A stretch of 64,000 nt of DNA. It comes from Burkholderiales bacterium. GTDB lineage: Bacteria; Pseudomonadota; Gammaproteobacteria; Burkholderiales; Casimicrobiaceae. Position 1 is the first letter of the stretch; every line of letters starts with the position of its first letter. Under the pieces are notes generated by a model. It saw only the letters and a program-made list of their open reading frames with translations, searched no databases and was not told the DNA's origin. The stretch spans positions 62,001-126,000 of the forward strand of contig JADYZP010000039.1 in NCBI GenBank assembly GCA_020853025.1. Reading direction: 5' to 3'. The position numbers were made by a program, and so were the translations under genes. This document shows, piece by piece, positions 29,757 to 36,593 of the stretch.

Positions 29757-30200
29757 ATGTTCGACATCGGCTTTTCCGAACTCGTCATCGTCGCGGTCGT
29801 GGCGCTCATCGTTATCGGCCCGGAGCGGCTGCCGAAGGCGGCGCGAACGCTGGGCCACCTGTTCGGACGGCTGCAGCGCTACGTCAACGACGTCAAGTCC
29901 GACATCAGCCGCGAGCTCGAGCTCGACGAACTGCGCAAGCTGCAGAAGCAAATGCAGACGGCGGCGTCCGACCTCAAGTCCACGGTGGAAGGCGCCGCCC
30001 GCGACGTGGAGACCGGCGCGCGCGATGTCGAGCGCCAGTTGAACGAAGGCGCGGCAGACAATATGCCGGCACGCGATGCAGACGCGGCCAGGATGGCAGA
30101 GCCGGCACCGCTGCCGAACGAGCCGGGTGGCGAGTTGGCCGACGCGGTGCCTGCGGAACTGCCGCGCCAGCCGTCGCTGCCCGGCTTCGAAAAGATTTAG
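29757..30200 (+). CDS. tatB: Twin-arginine translocase subunit TatB
   Basis: 147 residues beginning MFDIGFSELVIVAVVALIVIG, with the TatB-type GPERLPKAART hinge and a long amphipathic/charged helix, then a Pro/Ala-rich tail. TatB with TatC forms the receptor for twin-arginine signal peptides. It lies 64 bases after tatA and 10 before tatC. Confidence 0.96.
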   Translation: MFDIGFSELVIVAVVALIVIGPERLPKAARTLGHLFGRLQRYVNDVKSDISRELELDELRKLQKQMQTAASDLKSTVEGAARDVETGARDVERQLNEGAADNMPARDADAARMAEPAPLPNEPGGELADAVPAELPRQPSLPGFEKI

Positions 30201-30210
30201 TGGCCTGCCG

Positions 30211-30984
30211 ATGACCGAGCCGACCTCCGAGCCTGCGACGCAGGAGTCCTTCCTGTCGCATCTGGTCGAGTTGCGCACGCGACTCATGCGGTCGATCATC
30301 GCGATCGTGATCGTGCTGTTCGTGCTGTTCCCGTGGGCGAAGGACATCTACGCGCTGCTGGCGCAGCCGCTGCTGAAGACGCTGCCGCAGGGCGCGACGA
30401 TGATCGCCACCGACGTCACCGGCACATTCCTGGTCCCGCTCAAGGTGACGCTGATGACAGCGTTCCTGATCGCGCTGCCCTACGTGCTTTGGCAAGCCTG
30501 GGCCTTCATCGCCCCGGGCCTCTACCACCACGAAAAGCGGCTCGCGGTGCCGGTGATCGTGTCCAGCGTGGTGTTCTTCCTGATCGGCATGGCATTCGCG
30601 TACTTCATCGTGTTCCCGGTGATGTTCAGCTTTTTCGCCGGCTACACGCCGGTGGGCGTGCAGATGATGACCGACATCGAGAAGTACGTGTCCTTCGTGT
30701 TGGCGATGTTCCTCGCCTTCGGCATGACCTTCGAGGTGCCGGTGATCGTCATCGTGCTCGTGCGCCTGCGCGTAGTCACTCTCGAAAAGCTGCGGTCGAT
30801 ACGGCCGTATGTGATCGTCGGCGCCTTTGTCGTCGCCGCGATCTTCACTCCGCCCGACGTGCTGTCGCAGTTCATGCTGGCAGTGCCGCTGTGGGCGCTC
30901 TACGAGCTCGGCCTCCTGCTCGCGCGCTTCATAAGTGTTCCGGTCGCCGAGGACGACGTGCAGGAGGAGGCGGCGGCCAAGTAG
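30211..30984 (+). CDS. tatC: Twin-arginine translocase subunit TatC
   Basis: 257 residues from the ATG at 30211, ten bases after tatB; the upstream open frame is a shadow of tatB. Six membrane segments are visible. Conserved blocks are FLSHLVELRTRLMRS at the N-terminus, FIAPGLYHHEKR and FGMTFEVPVIVIVLVRL. TatC recognises the twin-arginine motif. The C-terminus faces the convergent DegS-like gene across 21 bases. Confidence 0.97.
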   Translation: MTEPTSEPATQESFLSHLVELRTRLMRSIIAIVIVLFVLFPWAKDIYALLAQPLLKTLPQGATMIATDVTGTFLVPLKVTLMTAFLIALPYVLWQAWAFIAPGLYHHEKRLAVPVIVSSVVFFLIGMAFAYFIVFPVMFSFFAGYTPVGVQMMTDIEKYVSFVLAMFLAFGMTFEVPVIVIVLVRLRVVTLEKLRSIRPYVIVGAFVVAAIFTPPDVLSQFMLAVPLWALYELGLLLARFISVPVAEDDVQEEAAAK

Positions 30985-30986
30985 TT

Positions 30987-31008
30987 CGCGCGCCGCTGCG
31001 CGCGTTTA
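30987..31008 (+). terminator. Possible terminator between tatC and the DegS-like gene
   Basis: CGCGCG-CCGCTG-CGCGCG followed by TTTA fills the 21-base gap between the convergent stops. The 6-bp GC stem with a short T run is a weak but plausible rho-independent terminator for tatABC; the T run overlaps the stop of the opposing gene. Confidence 0.45.
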
Positions 31009-32157
31009 TTGAAGTTCGGGCGGCGGCCGCTTGCCGGCTGTCACCTCGACTTCCACCAATTGTCCACTGCGCACGACGCTGATCCGGGTACTCGACCCCG
31101 GCGGCAGTTCTGCGATGCGCGCCAGCAGTTGCGGAACGTCGCGCGTCGACTTGCCGCCGATCTCCATCACCACGTCCTGCAGTTGCAGGCCGGCCCGTTC
31201 CGCGGGTCCGCCGCGCTGGATGCCGCGGATGAGCACGCCTTCCGCGCGCGCCAGCGACAGCGCGCGGGCGACTTCGGCCGTCACCGGCATCGGCTCGATG
31301 CCCAGCCATCCGCGCGTCACTTCGCCGTTGCGCACGATCTGCTCGAATACGTTGCGCGCAAGCGAAACCGGTATCGAGAAGCCGATACCCAGCGAGCCGC
31401 CCGACTGCGAAAAGATCGTGCTGTTGATGCCGACCAGGTGGCCGGAGGTATCGATCAGAGCGCCGCCGGAATTGCCCGGGTTGATCGCGGCATCGGTCTG
31501 GATGAAATCCTCGAAGCGGTTGACGCCCAGGTAGTTGCGGCCGAGCGCGCTGACGATGCCGAGCGTGACCGTGTTGCCGAGACCGAAAGGATTGCCGATG
31601 GCGAGCACGACGTCGCCGACCTGCAGGTTGTCGGAGGCTGCGAAGGACATCGCCGGCAGGTTGTCCGCGTCGGCCTTGAGGACGGCGAGGTCGGATTCGG
31701 GATCGGCTCCGCGCATCTGCGCGGAAACGCGGCGACCGTCGGCGAGCACGAGCTGAATGTCGTCGGCCCCTTCGACCACGTGATGGTTGGTGATGACGTA
31801 GCCTTCCGCGGAGACGATCACGCCGGACCCCAGACTCGTCCGCCGCTCCTTGATTCCGCGGTCGAGCTCAGGAAAGTAGCGGCGGAACACCGGGTCGTCG
31901 GCGAGCGGATTGCGCCTGCGCACGTCCTTGCTGGTGTAGATATTGACGACGGCCGGCATCGCCTTCCTGGCCGCGTCCGCATAGCTCGATTCGCGGGTTG
32001 CCGTCACCGGGGCGAAAGTCTCCTGCGTGACGATGACGCTGGCCGCGCGTCCGGAAAATCGCGGCAGCAGGTCCGGCCGCAGCGTGGCCACGACGAAAAG
32101 TGCGGCGAGGCACAGCGTGCAGGCCTGCGCGAAGAGGAGCCAGAATTTGCGCAACAT
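31006..32157 (-). CDS. DegS-like trypsin-type serine protease with one PDZ domain
   Basis: 383 residues from the ATG at 32157. One N-terminal membrane anchor (WLLFAQACTLCLAALFVVATL) is followed by an S1C protease domain with the triad His (VITNHHVVEG), Asp (SDLAVLKAD) and Ser (NPGNSGGALI) at about residues 120, 155 and 230, and a single PDZ domain (GWLGIEPMPVT, GPAERAGLQLQDVVMEIGG). One PDZ and an anchor fit DegS, the site-1 protease of the sigma-E pathway, though annotations such as DegQ or MucD-like are possible. It sits opposite petABC, a conserved betaproteobacterial arrangement. No Shine-Dalgarno; a TATACT ends seven bases before the ATG. Confidence 0.88.
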   Translation of the reverse strand: MLRKFWLLFAQACTLCLAALFVVATLRPDLLPRFSGRAASVIVTQETFAPVTATRESSYADAARKAMPAVVNIYTSKDVRRRNPLADDPVFRRYFPELDRGIKERRTSLGSGVIVSAEGYVITNHHVVEGADDIQLVLADGRRVSAQMRGADPESDLAVLKADADNLPAMSFAASDNLQVGDVVLAIGNPFGLGNTVTLGIVSALGRNYLGVNRFEDFIQTDAAINPGNSGGALIDTSGHLVGINSTIFSQSGGSLGIGFSIPVSLARNVFEQIVRNGEVTRGWLGIEPMPVTAEVARALSLARAEGVLIRGIQRGGPAERAGLQLQDVVMEIGGKSTRDVPQLLARIAELPPGSSTRISVVRSGQLVEVEVTAGKRPPPELQ

Positions 32158-32164
32158 TCGTGAA

Positions 32165-32170
32165 AGTATA
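32165..32170 (-). promoter_or_regulatory. TATACT -10 box abutting the DegS-like gene start
   Basis: The minus strand reads TATACT, then TTCACGA, then the ATG. Transcription would begin within a base or so of the start codon. No -35 is recognisable. The hexamer is identical to the one before kdsD. Confidence 0.45.
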
Positions 32171-32301
32171 GTGGTACTGGGCGCTGGCGGGTCGCTTCCG
32201 GCTGCCGGGCTGAACCGGGAACATGCGCGCAACTACCTGATTCACGGCGGCTTTCCACGGCAAAACCGACTTCGGGCTTCCGGCGGGCGGCGCCAATCCC
32301 G

Positions 32302-32307
32302 TATAAT
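32302..32307 (+). promoter_or_regulatory. -10 box of the petABC operon
   Basis: A perfect TATAAT in CCCGTATAATCATGCGG lies 94 bases upstream of the petA ATG, within the 244-base divergent gap to the DegS-like gene. No strong -35 is visible. It predicts a leader of roughly 85-90 bases. Confidence 0.55.
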
Positions 32308-32336
32308 CATGCGGTTTTGCGAACCTGCCGCGAAAA

Positions 32337-32379
32337 CCGCGGGCCGGCCGCGTCCGCGGGCGACCTGTTTTTTTATTTT
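32337..32379 (+). promoter_or_regulatory. Palindrome and T-tract in the petA leader
   Basis: CCGCGG (32337-32342) and CCGCGG (32354-32359) can pair across 11 bases, and eight bases later a run of seven T, one A and four T (32368-32379) follows, 23 bases before petA. The gap makes a canonical terminator unlikely, but the element could cause pausing or attenuation. Confidence 0.35.
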
Positions 32380-32401
32380 CGCACTTCTCCGGGACACAGG
32401 A

Positions 32402-33013
32402 ATGGCTGACGCTGCTCTCAATCAATCGGTCGACGCGAAGAAACGCCGCTTCCTGCTCACCGCCACCGGGGTGGTTGGCGGTGTCGGCGCAGCGGCGGCG
32501 GCCGTGCCCTTCGTGATGTCGCTGTGGCCATCGGCGCGGGCCAGGGCCGCCGGCGCGCCGGTCGAGGTCGAAATCGGCAAAATCGAACCCGGACAGCTCA
32601 TCACCGTAGAATGGCGCGGCAAGGTGTGCTGGGTGCTGAACCGGACGACACCGATGCTGGCGTCGTTGCCCAAGCTCGACAGCCGGCTCGCCGACCCCAA
32701 TTCGAATGCTCCGCAGCAGCCTCCGTACTGCAAGAACGAGCACCGTTCGATCAAGGAGGCGATGTGGGTCGCGATCGGTATCTGCACGCATCTCGGGTGC
32801 TCGCCGACCTTTCGTCCTGAAATCGCGCCCGCCGACCTGGGTCCCGATTGGCTGGGCGGTTTTTTCTGTCCCTGCCACCAGTCCAAGTTCGACCTCGCGG
32901 GCCGCGTCTACCGCGGTGCGCCGGCGCCGACGAACCTCGTCATTCCGCCGCACAAGTACCTGTCGGACACGAAAATCGTGATCGGCGTCGGTCAAGACAG
33001 CAAGGGCAGCTGA
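32402..33013 (+). CDS. petA: Ubiquinol-cytochrome c reductase Rieske iron-sulfur subunit
   Basis: 203 residues. The N-terminus KKRRFLLTATGVVGGVGAAA is a twin-arginine-like signal/anchor, expected to use the Tat system encoded about 2 kb away. The 2Fe-2S ligands are in CTHLGC (about residues 128-133) and CPCHQSKFD (about 156-164). It transfers electrons from ubiquinol to cytochrome c1 in complex III. First gene of petABC. Confidence 0.97.
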   Translation: MADAALNQSVDAKKRRFLLTATGVVGGVGAAAAAVPFVMSLWPSARARAAGAPVEVEIGKIEPGQLITVEWRGKVCWVLNRTTPMLASLPKLDSRLADPNSNAPQQPPYCKNEHRSIKEAMWVAIGICTHLGCSPTFRPEIAPADLGPDWLGGFFCPCHQSKFDLAGRVYRGAPAPTNLVIPPHKYLSDTKIVIGVGQDSKGS

Positions 33014-33017
33014 TGAT

Positions 33018-33091
33018 TCCCCCACGCTCACTTCGTTCGCTGCCCCCACAGGGGGTTGGTCAGTCCCTCGGCACGGCGCTTCGGGACTGAC
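33018..33091 (+). repeat. Hairpin-rich intergenic element between petA and petB
   Basis: The 81-base gap holds two structures: a C-rich segment (CCCCCACGCTCACTTCG ... GCCCCCACAGGGGG, 33019-33055) and a perfect 9-bp inverted repeat GTCAGTCCC (33059-33067) / GGGACTGAC (33083-33091). The second stem ends three bases before the petB ATG. The C-rich segment resembles a short dispersed repeat common between genes of betaproteobacteria, recognised from memory; I see no second full copy here. Confidence 0.55.
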
Positions 33092-33094
33092 GAC

Positions 33095-34363
33095 ATGGAC
33101 AAACTGCTCAACTGGATCGATGCCCGGTTTCCGCTGACCGCGCTGTGGGAGTCGCAGTGGGGAAAGTACGTCGCGCCGAAGAACTTCAACTTCTGGTACT
33201 ACTTCGGCTCGCTGGCGGCCTTCGTGCTCGTGCTGCAGATCGTCACCGGCATCTTTCTCACGATGAACTACAAGCCCGACGCGGCGAAGGCCTTCGACTC
33301 GGTCGAGTACATCATGCGCGACGTCGAGTGGGGCTGGCTCATCCGCTACATGCACTCCACCGGCGCGTCGATGTTCTTCATCGTCGTCTACCTGCACATG
33401 TTCCGCGGCCTCATGTACGGCAGCTATCGCAAGCCGCGCGAACTGCTGTGGATTTTCGGCTGCCTCATTTACCTGGTGCTGATGGGCGAGGCCTTCTTCG
33501 GTTACCTGCTCCCGTGGGGCCAGATGTCGTTCTGGGGCGCGCAGGTGATCGTCAACCTGTTCTCGACGGTGCCGTTCATCGGTGAGGACCTGGGCGTCTG
33601 GATTCGCGGCGACTACACGATCTCGGACATCACGCTGAACCGCTTTTACGCGTTTCACGTGATCGCGTTCCCGCTGGTGCTGATAGGCCTCGTCGCCGCG
33701 CACCTGATGGCGCTGCACGAGGTCGGCTCGAGCAACCCGGACGGCATCGAGATCAAGAAACAGCCCAAGGATCCGGCCACCGGACTCTACCTCGACGGCA
33801 TCAACAGCCATCCGTACTACACGATCAAGGACATCGTCGGCGTCGTGTTCTTCCTGATCGTGTTCTCGATCATCATGTTCTTCATGCCCGAGATGGGCGG
33901 CTACTTCCTCGAAGCCAACAATTTCATCCCGGCCGACCCGCTGAAGACACCCGTGCATATCGCGCCGGTATGGTATTTCACACCGTACTACGCGATGCTG
34001 CGGGCGGTTCCTTCGTTCCTCGGTTCGCAGTTCTGGGGCGTGCTGGTGATGGGCGCCGCCGTCGTCATCTTCTTCTTCCTGCCCTGGCTCGACCGCGGCG
34101 CGGTGAAGTCGATCCGCTATCGCGGGACGTTATTCAAGTCGTGGCTGGCGGCGTTCGTCGTGTCGTTCCTGATCCTGGGCTACCTGGGCGTCGTGCCGGT
34201 GACCGTATGGGGTCAGTTCGGCGACGGCTTTCCGTTCCACGGCGCGGACAAGGCGACCGTCGTCGCGCGCGTGCTTACCGTCGTCTACTTCCTCTACTTC
34301 CTGCTGATGCCCTGGTACACGGCGCGCGACAAGACCAAGCCCGTTCCGGAAAGGACGACCTAG
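33095..34363 (+). CDS. petB: Cytochrome b of the bc1 complex
   Basis: 422 residues from the ATG at 33095. Eight membrane segments are expected; haem-ligand regions are seen in MHSTGASMFFIVVYLHMFRG and YAFHVIAFPLVLIGLVAAHL, and the Qo site as PEWY-type variant is replaced by APVWYFTPYY. It carries both b haems and the quinone sites. No clear Shine-Dalgarno precedes the ATG; a hairpin ends three bases upstream. Confidence 0.97.
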   Translation: MDKLLNWIDARFPLTALWESQWGKYVAPKNFNFWYYFGSLAAFVLVLQIVTGIFLTMNYKPDAAKAFDSVEYIMRDVEWGWLIRYMHSTGASMFFIVVYLHMFRGLMYGSYRKPRELLWIFGCLIYLVLMGEAFFGYLLPWGQMSFWGAQVIVNLFSTVPFIGEDLGVWIRGDYTISDITLNRFYAFHVIAFPLVLIGLVAAHLMALHEVGSSNPDGIEIKKQPKDPATGLYLDGINSHPYYTIKDIVGVVFFLIVFSIIMFFMPEMGGYFLEANNFIPADPLKTPVHIAPVWYFTPYYAMLRAVPSFLGSQFWGVLVMGAAVVIFFFLPWLDRGAVKSIRYRGTLFKSWLAAFVVSFLILGYLGVVPVTVWGQFGDGFPFHGADKATVVARVLTVVYFLYFLLMPWYTARDKTKPVPERTT

Positions 34364-34367
34364 CAGA

Positions 34368-35174
34368 ATGAACAAGATCGTCACCGTTTCCGCGGCCCTG
34401 CTCTTCGCGGTGGCCGGCATGGCGCTGGCCTCGGGCGGCGCCGATCTGCGCCTCGACCCGGCGCCGGTGCATCGGCTCGATACCGAGTCGTTGCAGCGCG
34501 GCGCGCGCAATTTCGTCAACTTTTGCCTCAACTGCCACAGCGCCAGGTTCATGCGCTACGAGCGGCTGAAGGACATCGGTCTGACCGAGCAGCAGATCGA
34601 GGACAACCTGATGTTCGGAACCGTCAGGATCGGCTCGACGATGACCGTCGCGATGACTCCGGCCGACGCGAGAAACTGGTTCGGCGCCGTGCCTCCCGAC
34701 CTTTCGGTGATTGCACGAGTGCGAGGGGTCGACTGGCTCTACAACTACTTCCTGTCGTTCTACAGGGACGATGGCTCGGCCACCGGCTGGAACAACCTCG
34801 TGTTTCCGAACGTCGCCATGCCGCATGCGCTGTGGCAGTTGTCGGGGCCGAACCGGCTTGTATCTACCGAGTTCGACAACCATGAAAGCGCGCTGGCGGC
34901 GGCCATCGCGATCAAGGGACTGGCCAGCGTCGAACCCGGCAGCGGTGGCAAATGGCATGTGCGCATCGTCGCCGCCGACCCCGACGCGCCCGGTTCGATG
35001 ACGCCGGTCCAGTACAGGACCTTCGTCGCCGACCTGGTCAATTTCCTGGACTACGTGTCCGAACCCAGCAAGAACAAGCGGATCAGCCTGGGCATCGTCG
35101 TCGTCCTGTACCTGGTCGTGCTCTTCGTCCTCGTCTACGCATTGAAGCGCCTGTACTGGAAGGACGTTCACTGA
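34368..35174 (+). CDS. petC: Cytochrome c1
   Basis: 268 residues, four bases after petB. A signal peptide (VTVSAALLFAVAGMALA) precedes the mature protein. The c-type haem site is NFCLNCHSARFMRY, the axial Met is probably in one of the MP motifs such as NVAMPHALW, and a C-terminal membrane anchor (GIVVVLYLVVLFVLVYAL) ends the protein. It passes electrons from the Rieske centre to soluble cytochrome c. Confidence 0.96.
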   Translation: MNKIVTVSAALLFAVAGMALASGGADLRLDPAPVHRLDTESLQRGARNFVNFCLNCHSARFMRYERLKDIGLTEQQIEDNLMFGTVRIGSTMTVAMTPADARNWFGAVPPDLSVIARVRGVDWLYNYFLSFYRDDGSATGWNNLVFPNVAMPHALWQLSGPNRLVSTEFDNHESALAAAIAIKGLASVEPGSGGKWHVRIVAADPDAPGSMTPVQYRTFVADLVNFLDYVSEPSKNKRISLGIVVVLYLVVLFVLVYALKRLYWKDVH

Positions 35175-35175
35175 A

Positions 35176-35775
35176 ATGATGACCCTATATTCCGGGACCA
35201 CCGACCCGTTCAGCCAGCGCTGCCGCATCGTGCTGCACGAAAAAGGCATGGACTTCCAGATCATCGACGTCGATCTCGATCACAAGCCCGAAGATCTCGC
35301 GGTGATGAACCCGTACAACCAGGTGCCGGTGCTGGTCGAGCGCGATCTCGTCCTGCACGAGGCCAACATCATCAACGAGTACATCGACGAGCGGTTCCCG
35401 CACCCGCAGCTGATGCCGGCCGATCCCGTCATGCGCGCCCGTGCGCGGCTGTTTCTGCATCGCTTCGAGAAGGAGCTCTTCTGCCATATCGACGCGCTGG
35501 AAGGCAACAACCAGAAGAACGCCGAGAAGGCGCGCGGACTGGTGCGCGATGCGTTGCTGCAGATCACACCGGTTTTCGCCAAGCACAAGCATATGCTGGG
35601 CGAGGACTACTCGATGCTCGACGTCGCCATCACGCCCTTGCTGTGGCGTCTCGACTACTACGGCGTCCAGATGCCCAAGCAGGCCGCGCCGCTGATGAAG
35701 TACGCCGAACGCCTGTTCGCGCGCCCGGCATTCTCGGAAGCACTCACGTCGGCCGAACGCGGCATGCGCAAGTGA
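35176..35775 (+). CDS. sspA: Stringent starvation protein A (GST-like)
   Basis: 199 residues: glutathione S-transferase fold with N-terminal thioredoxin-like domain (LYSGTTDPFSQRCRIVLHEKG, NPYNQVPVLVERDLVLHEANII) and an alpha-helical C-terminal domain. SspA binds RNA polymerase in enterics and is not an active GST. It follows petC by one base, as in many betaproteobacteria, so it is probably transcribed with petABC. Confidence 0.93.
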   Translation: MMTLYSGTTDPFSQRCRIVLHEKGMDFQIIDVDLDHKPEDLAVMNPYNQVPVLVERDLVLHEANIINEYIDERFPHPQLMPADPVMRARARLFLHRFEKELFCHIDALEGNNQKNAEKARGLVRDALLQITPVFAKHKHMLGEDYSMLDVAITPLLWRLDYYGVQMPKQAAPLMKYAERLFARPAFSEALTSAERGMRK

Positions 35776-35817
35776 CCTGCTGCGCACGCAGCAGGCCATC
35801 CCCGCAGAAGCGGGGAT
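35776..35817. repeat. Composite palindromic repeat, copy 1 (sspA-sspB gap)
   Basis: CCTGCTGCG-CA-CGCAGCAGG (35776-35795) is a perfect 9-bp inverted repeat; two bases on, ATCCCCGC-AGAA-GCGGGGAT (35798-35817) is a perfect 8-bp one, followed by CCA. The second half resembles the widespread proteobacterial REP-like palindrome of the form TCCCCGCnnAAGCGGGGA. It begins one base after the sspA stop and could also act as an mRNA 3' hairpin. Confidence 0.7.
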
Positions 35818-35859
35818 CCAAGGTCGCCGGGTTCCCGCCCGCACCCGCACCCGATGCGC

Positions 35860-35887
35860 TTGACGCGGCAACCGTTGTCCGTAGTAT
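35860..35887 (+). promoter_or_regulatory. sspB promoter predicting a leaderless mRNA
   Basis: TTGACG (35860-35865), a 16-base spacer and TAGTAT (35882-35887) form a good sigma-70 promoter. The -10 ends nine bases before the sspB ATG at 35897, so the transcript would begin about three bases ahead of the start codon. No Shine-Dalgarno is present. Confidence 0.6.
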
Positions 35888-35896
35888 GCTGCCCGC

Positions 35897-36349
35897 ATGT
35901 CCGAGCAATCCGCCAAGCCCTACCTGATTCGCGCCATCTGCGAATGGTGCGGCGACAACGCCCTCACGCCTTACCTGGCGGTGAAGGTCAACGCCGAGAC
36001 CCGCGTTCCGGCGGCGTTCGTCAAGAACGGCGAGATCGTCCTCAACCTAAGCACGACGGCGACGCGCAAGCTGACCATCGACAACGAGTGGATCCAGTTC
36101 ACCGCCCGCTTCAACGGCTCGTCGCAGGAAGTCGCGGTGCCGATAGGCGCCGTGTCGGGGATCTTCGCCAAGGAAACCGGCTACGGTTTCGCCTTCGCGT
36201 CTGCACAGGACCCGGTCGCGTCGCTAGCCGCCGCCACCGCGCCGCAGGAGGCCGGTGAGCTCGCCGCGATGAAGGACGACAAGTCCGGCAACGGCAAGGC
36301 CGGAGCCAAGCGCAAGTCGCGCCCCAGCCACCTCCAGATCATCAAGTAA
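35897..36349 (+). CDS. sspB: ClpXP protease specificity-enhancing factor SspB
   Basis: 150 residues. The substrate-binding domain begins KPYLIRAICEWCGDNALTPYLAVKV and contains RKLTIDNEWIQFTARFNG; a flexible Gly/Lys/Ala-rich linker leads to the ClpX-binding tail PSHLQIIK. SspB tethers ssrA-tagged proteins to ClpXP. Paired with sspA as usual, but separated by a palindromic repeat and provided with its own promoter that abuts the start codon. Confidence 0.95.
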   Translation: MSEQSAKPYLIRAICEWCGDNALTPYLAVKVNAETRVPAAFVKNGEIVLNLSTTATRKLTIDNEWIQFTARFNGSSQEVAVPIGAVSGIFAKETGYGFAFASAQDPVASLAAATAPQEAGELAAMKDDKSGNGKAGAKRKSRPSHLQIIK

Positions 36350-36350
36350 C

Positions 36351-36392
36351 CTGATCCGCGAAGCGGATCAGTTCATCCCCGCGGAAGCGGGG
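36351..36392. repeat. Composite palindromic repeat, copy 2 (after sspB)
   Basis: CTGATCCGC-GAA-GCGGATCAG (36351-36371, perfect 9-bp stem) is followed five bases later by CCCCGC-GGAA-GCGGGG (36377-36392) and TCCCA. Layout and spacing match copy 1 while the first palindrome differs in sequence. It starts one base after the sspB stop. Confidence 0.7.
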
Positions 36393-36410
36393 TCCCAGCG
36401 ACGTCATCGT

Positions 36411-36454
36411 TGCGCGAAGCGCGCAGCAGGTCATTCCCGCCCAAAGCCGGTATT
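36411..36454. repeat. Composite palindromic repeat, degenerate copy 3
   Basis: TGCGC-GAAGC-GCGCA (36411-36425) runs into GCAGG and then TCATTCCCGC-CCAAA-GCCGGTATT, an imperfect version of the second palindrome. The CAGCAGG junction is shared with copy 1. It ends just before the -10 motif of tRNA-Thr. Confidence 0.5.
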
Positions 36455-36463
36455 TGCCGCTCG

Positions 36464-36472
36464 CGGTAGAAT
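36464..36472 (+). promoter_or_regulatory. CGGTAGAAT -10 motif before tRNA-Thr
   Basis: TAGAAT (36467-36472) lies nine bases before the mature tRNA 5' end, placing the start point about three bases upstream of it. No -35 is visible. The same nonamer precedes hisG and the adaptor gene at 46646. Confidence 0.45.
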
Positions 36473-36481
36473 GTCGCCCGC

Positions 36482-36556
36482 GCCGGCATAGCTCAGTGGT
36501 AGAGCAGCGGTTTTGTAAACCGTTGGTCGTGGGTTCGAATCCTACTGCCGGCACCA
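36482..36556 (+). tRNA. tRNA-Thr (anticodon TGT)
   Basis: 75 bases fold into a cloverleaf: acceptor GCCGGCA/TGCCGGC, D stem GCTC/GAGC, anticodon stem GCGGT/ACCGT with loop TTTGTAA (anticodon TGT), a five-base variable loop, T stem GTGGG/CCTAC with loop TTCGAAT, discriminator A and an encoded CCA. The anticodon reads ACA and related Thr codons. Confidence 0.97.
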
Positions 36557-36593
36557 ATAACGATATCCCGCATCGCGCAAGGGGCCGTTTCCG

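Noticed and set aside
31868-33958. A 696-codon minus-strand frame over petA, petB and the divergent gap
   Set aside because: Antisense to PetA and PetB and low-complexity; the real minus-strand gene is the DegS-like protease in another frame from 32157.
36482-36593. tRNA-Thr as an attachment site for a genomic island
   Set aside because: No integrase gene and no repeat of the tRNA 3' end could be found downstream; the two accessory genes alone do not make an island.
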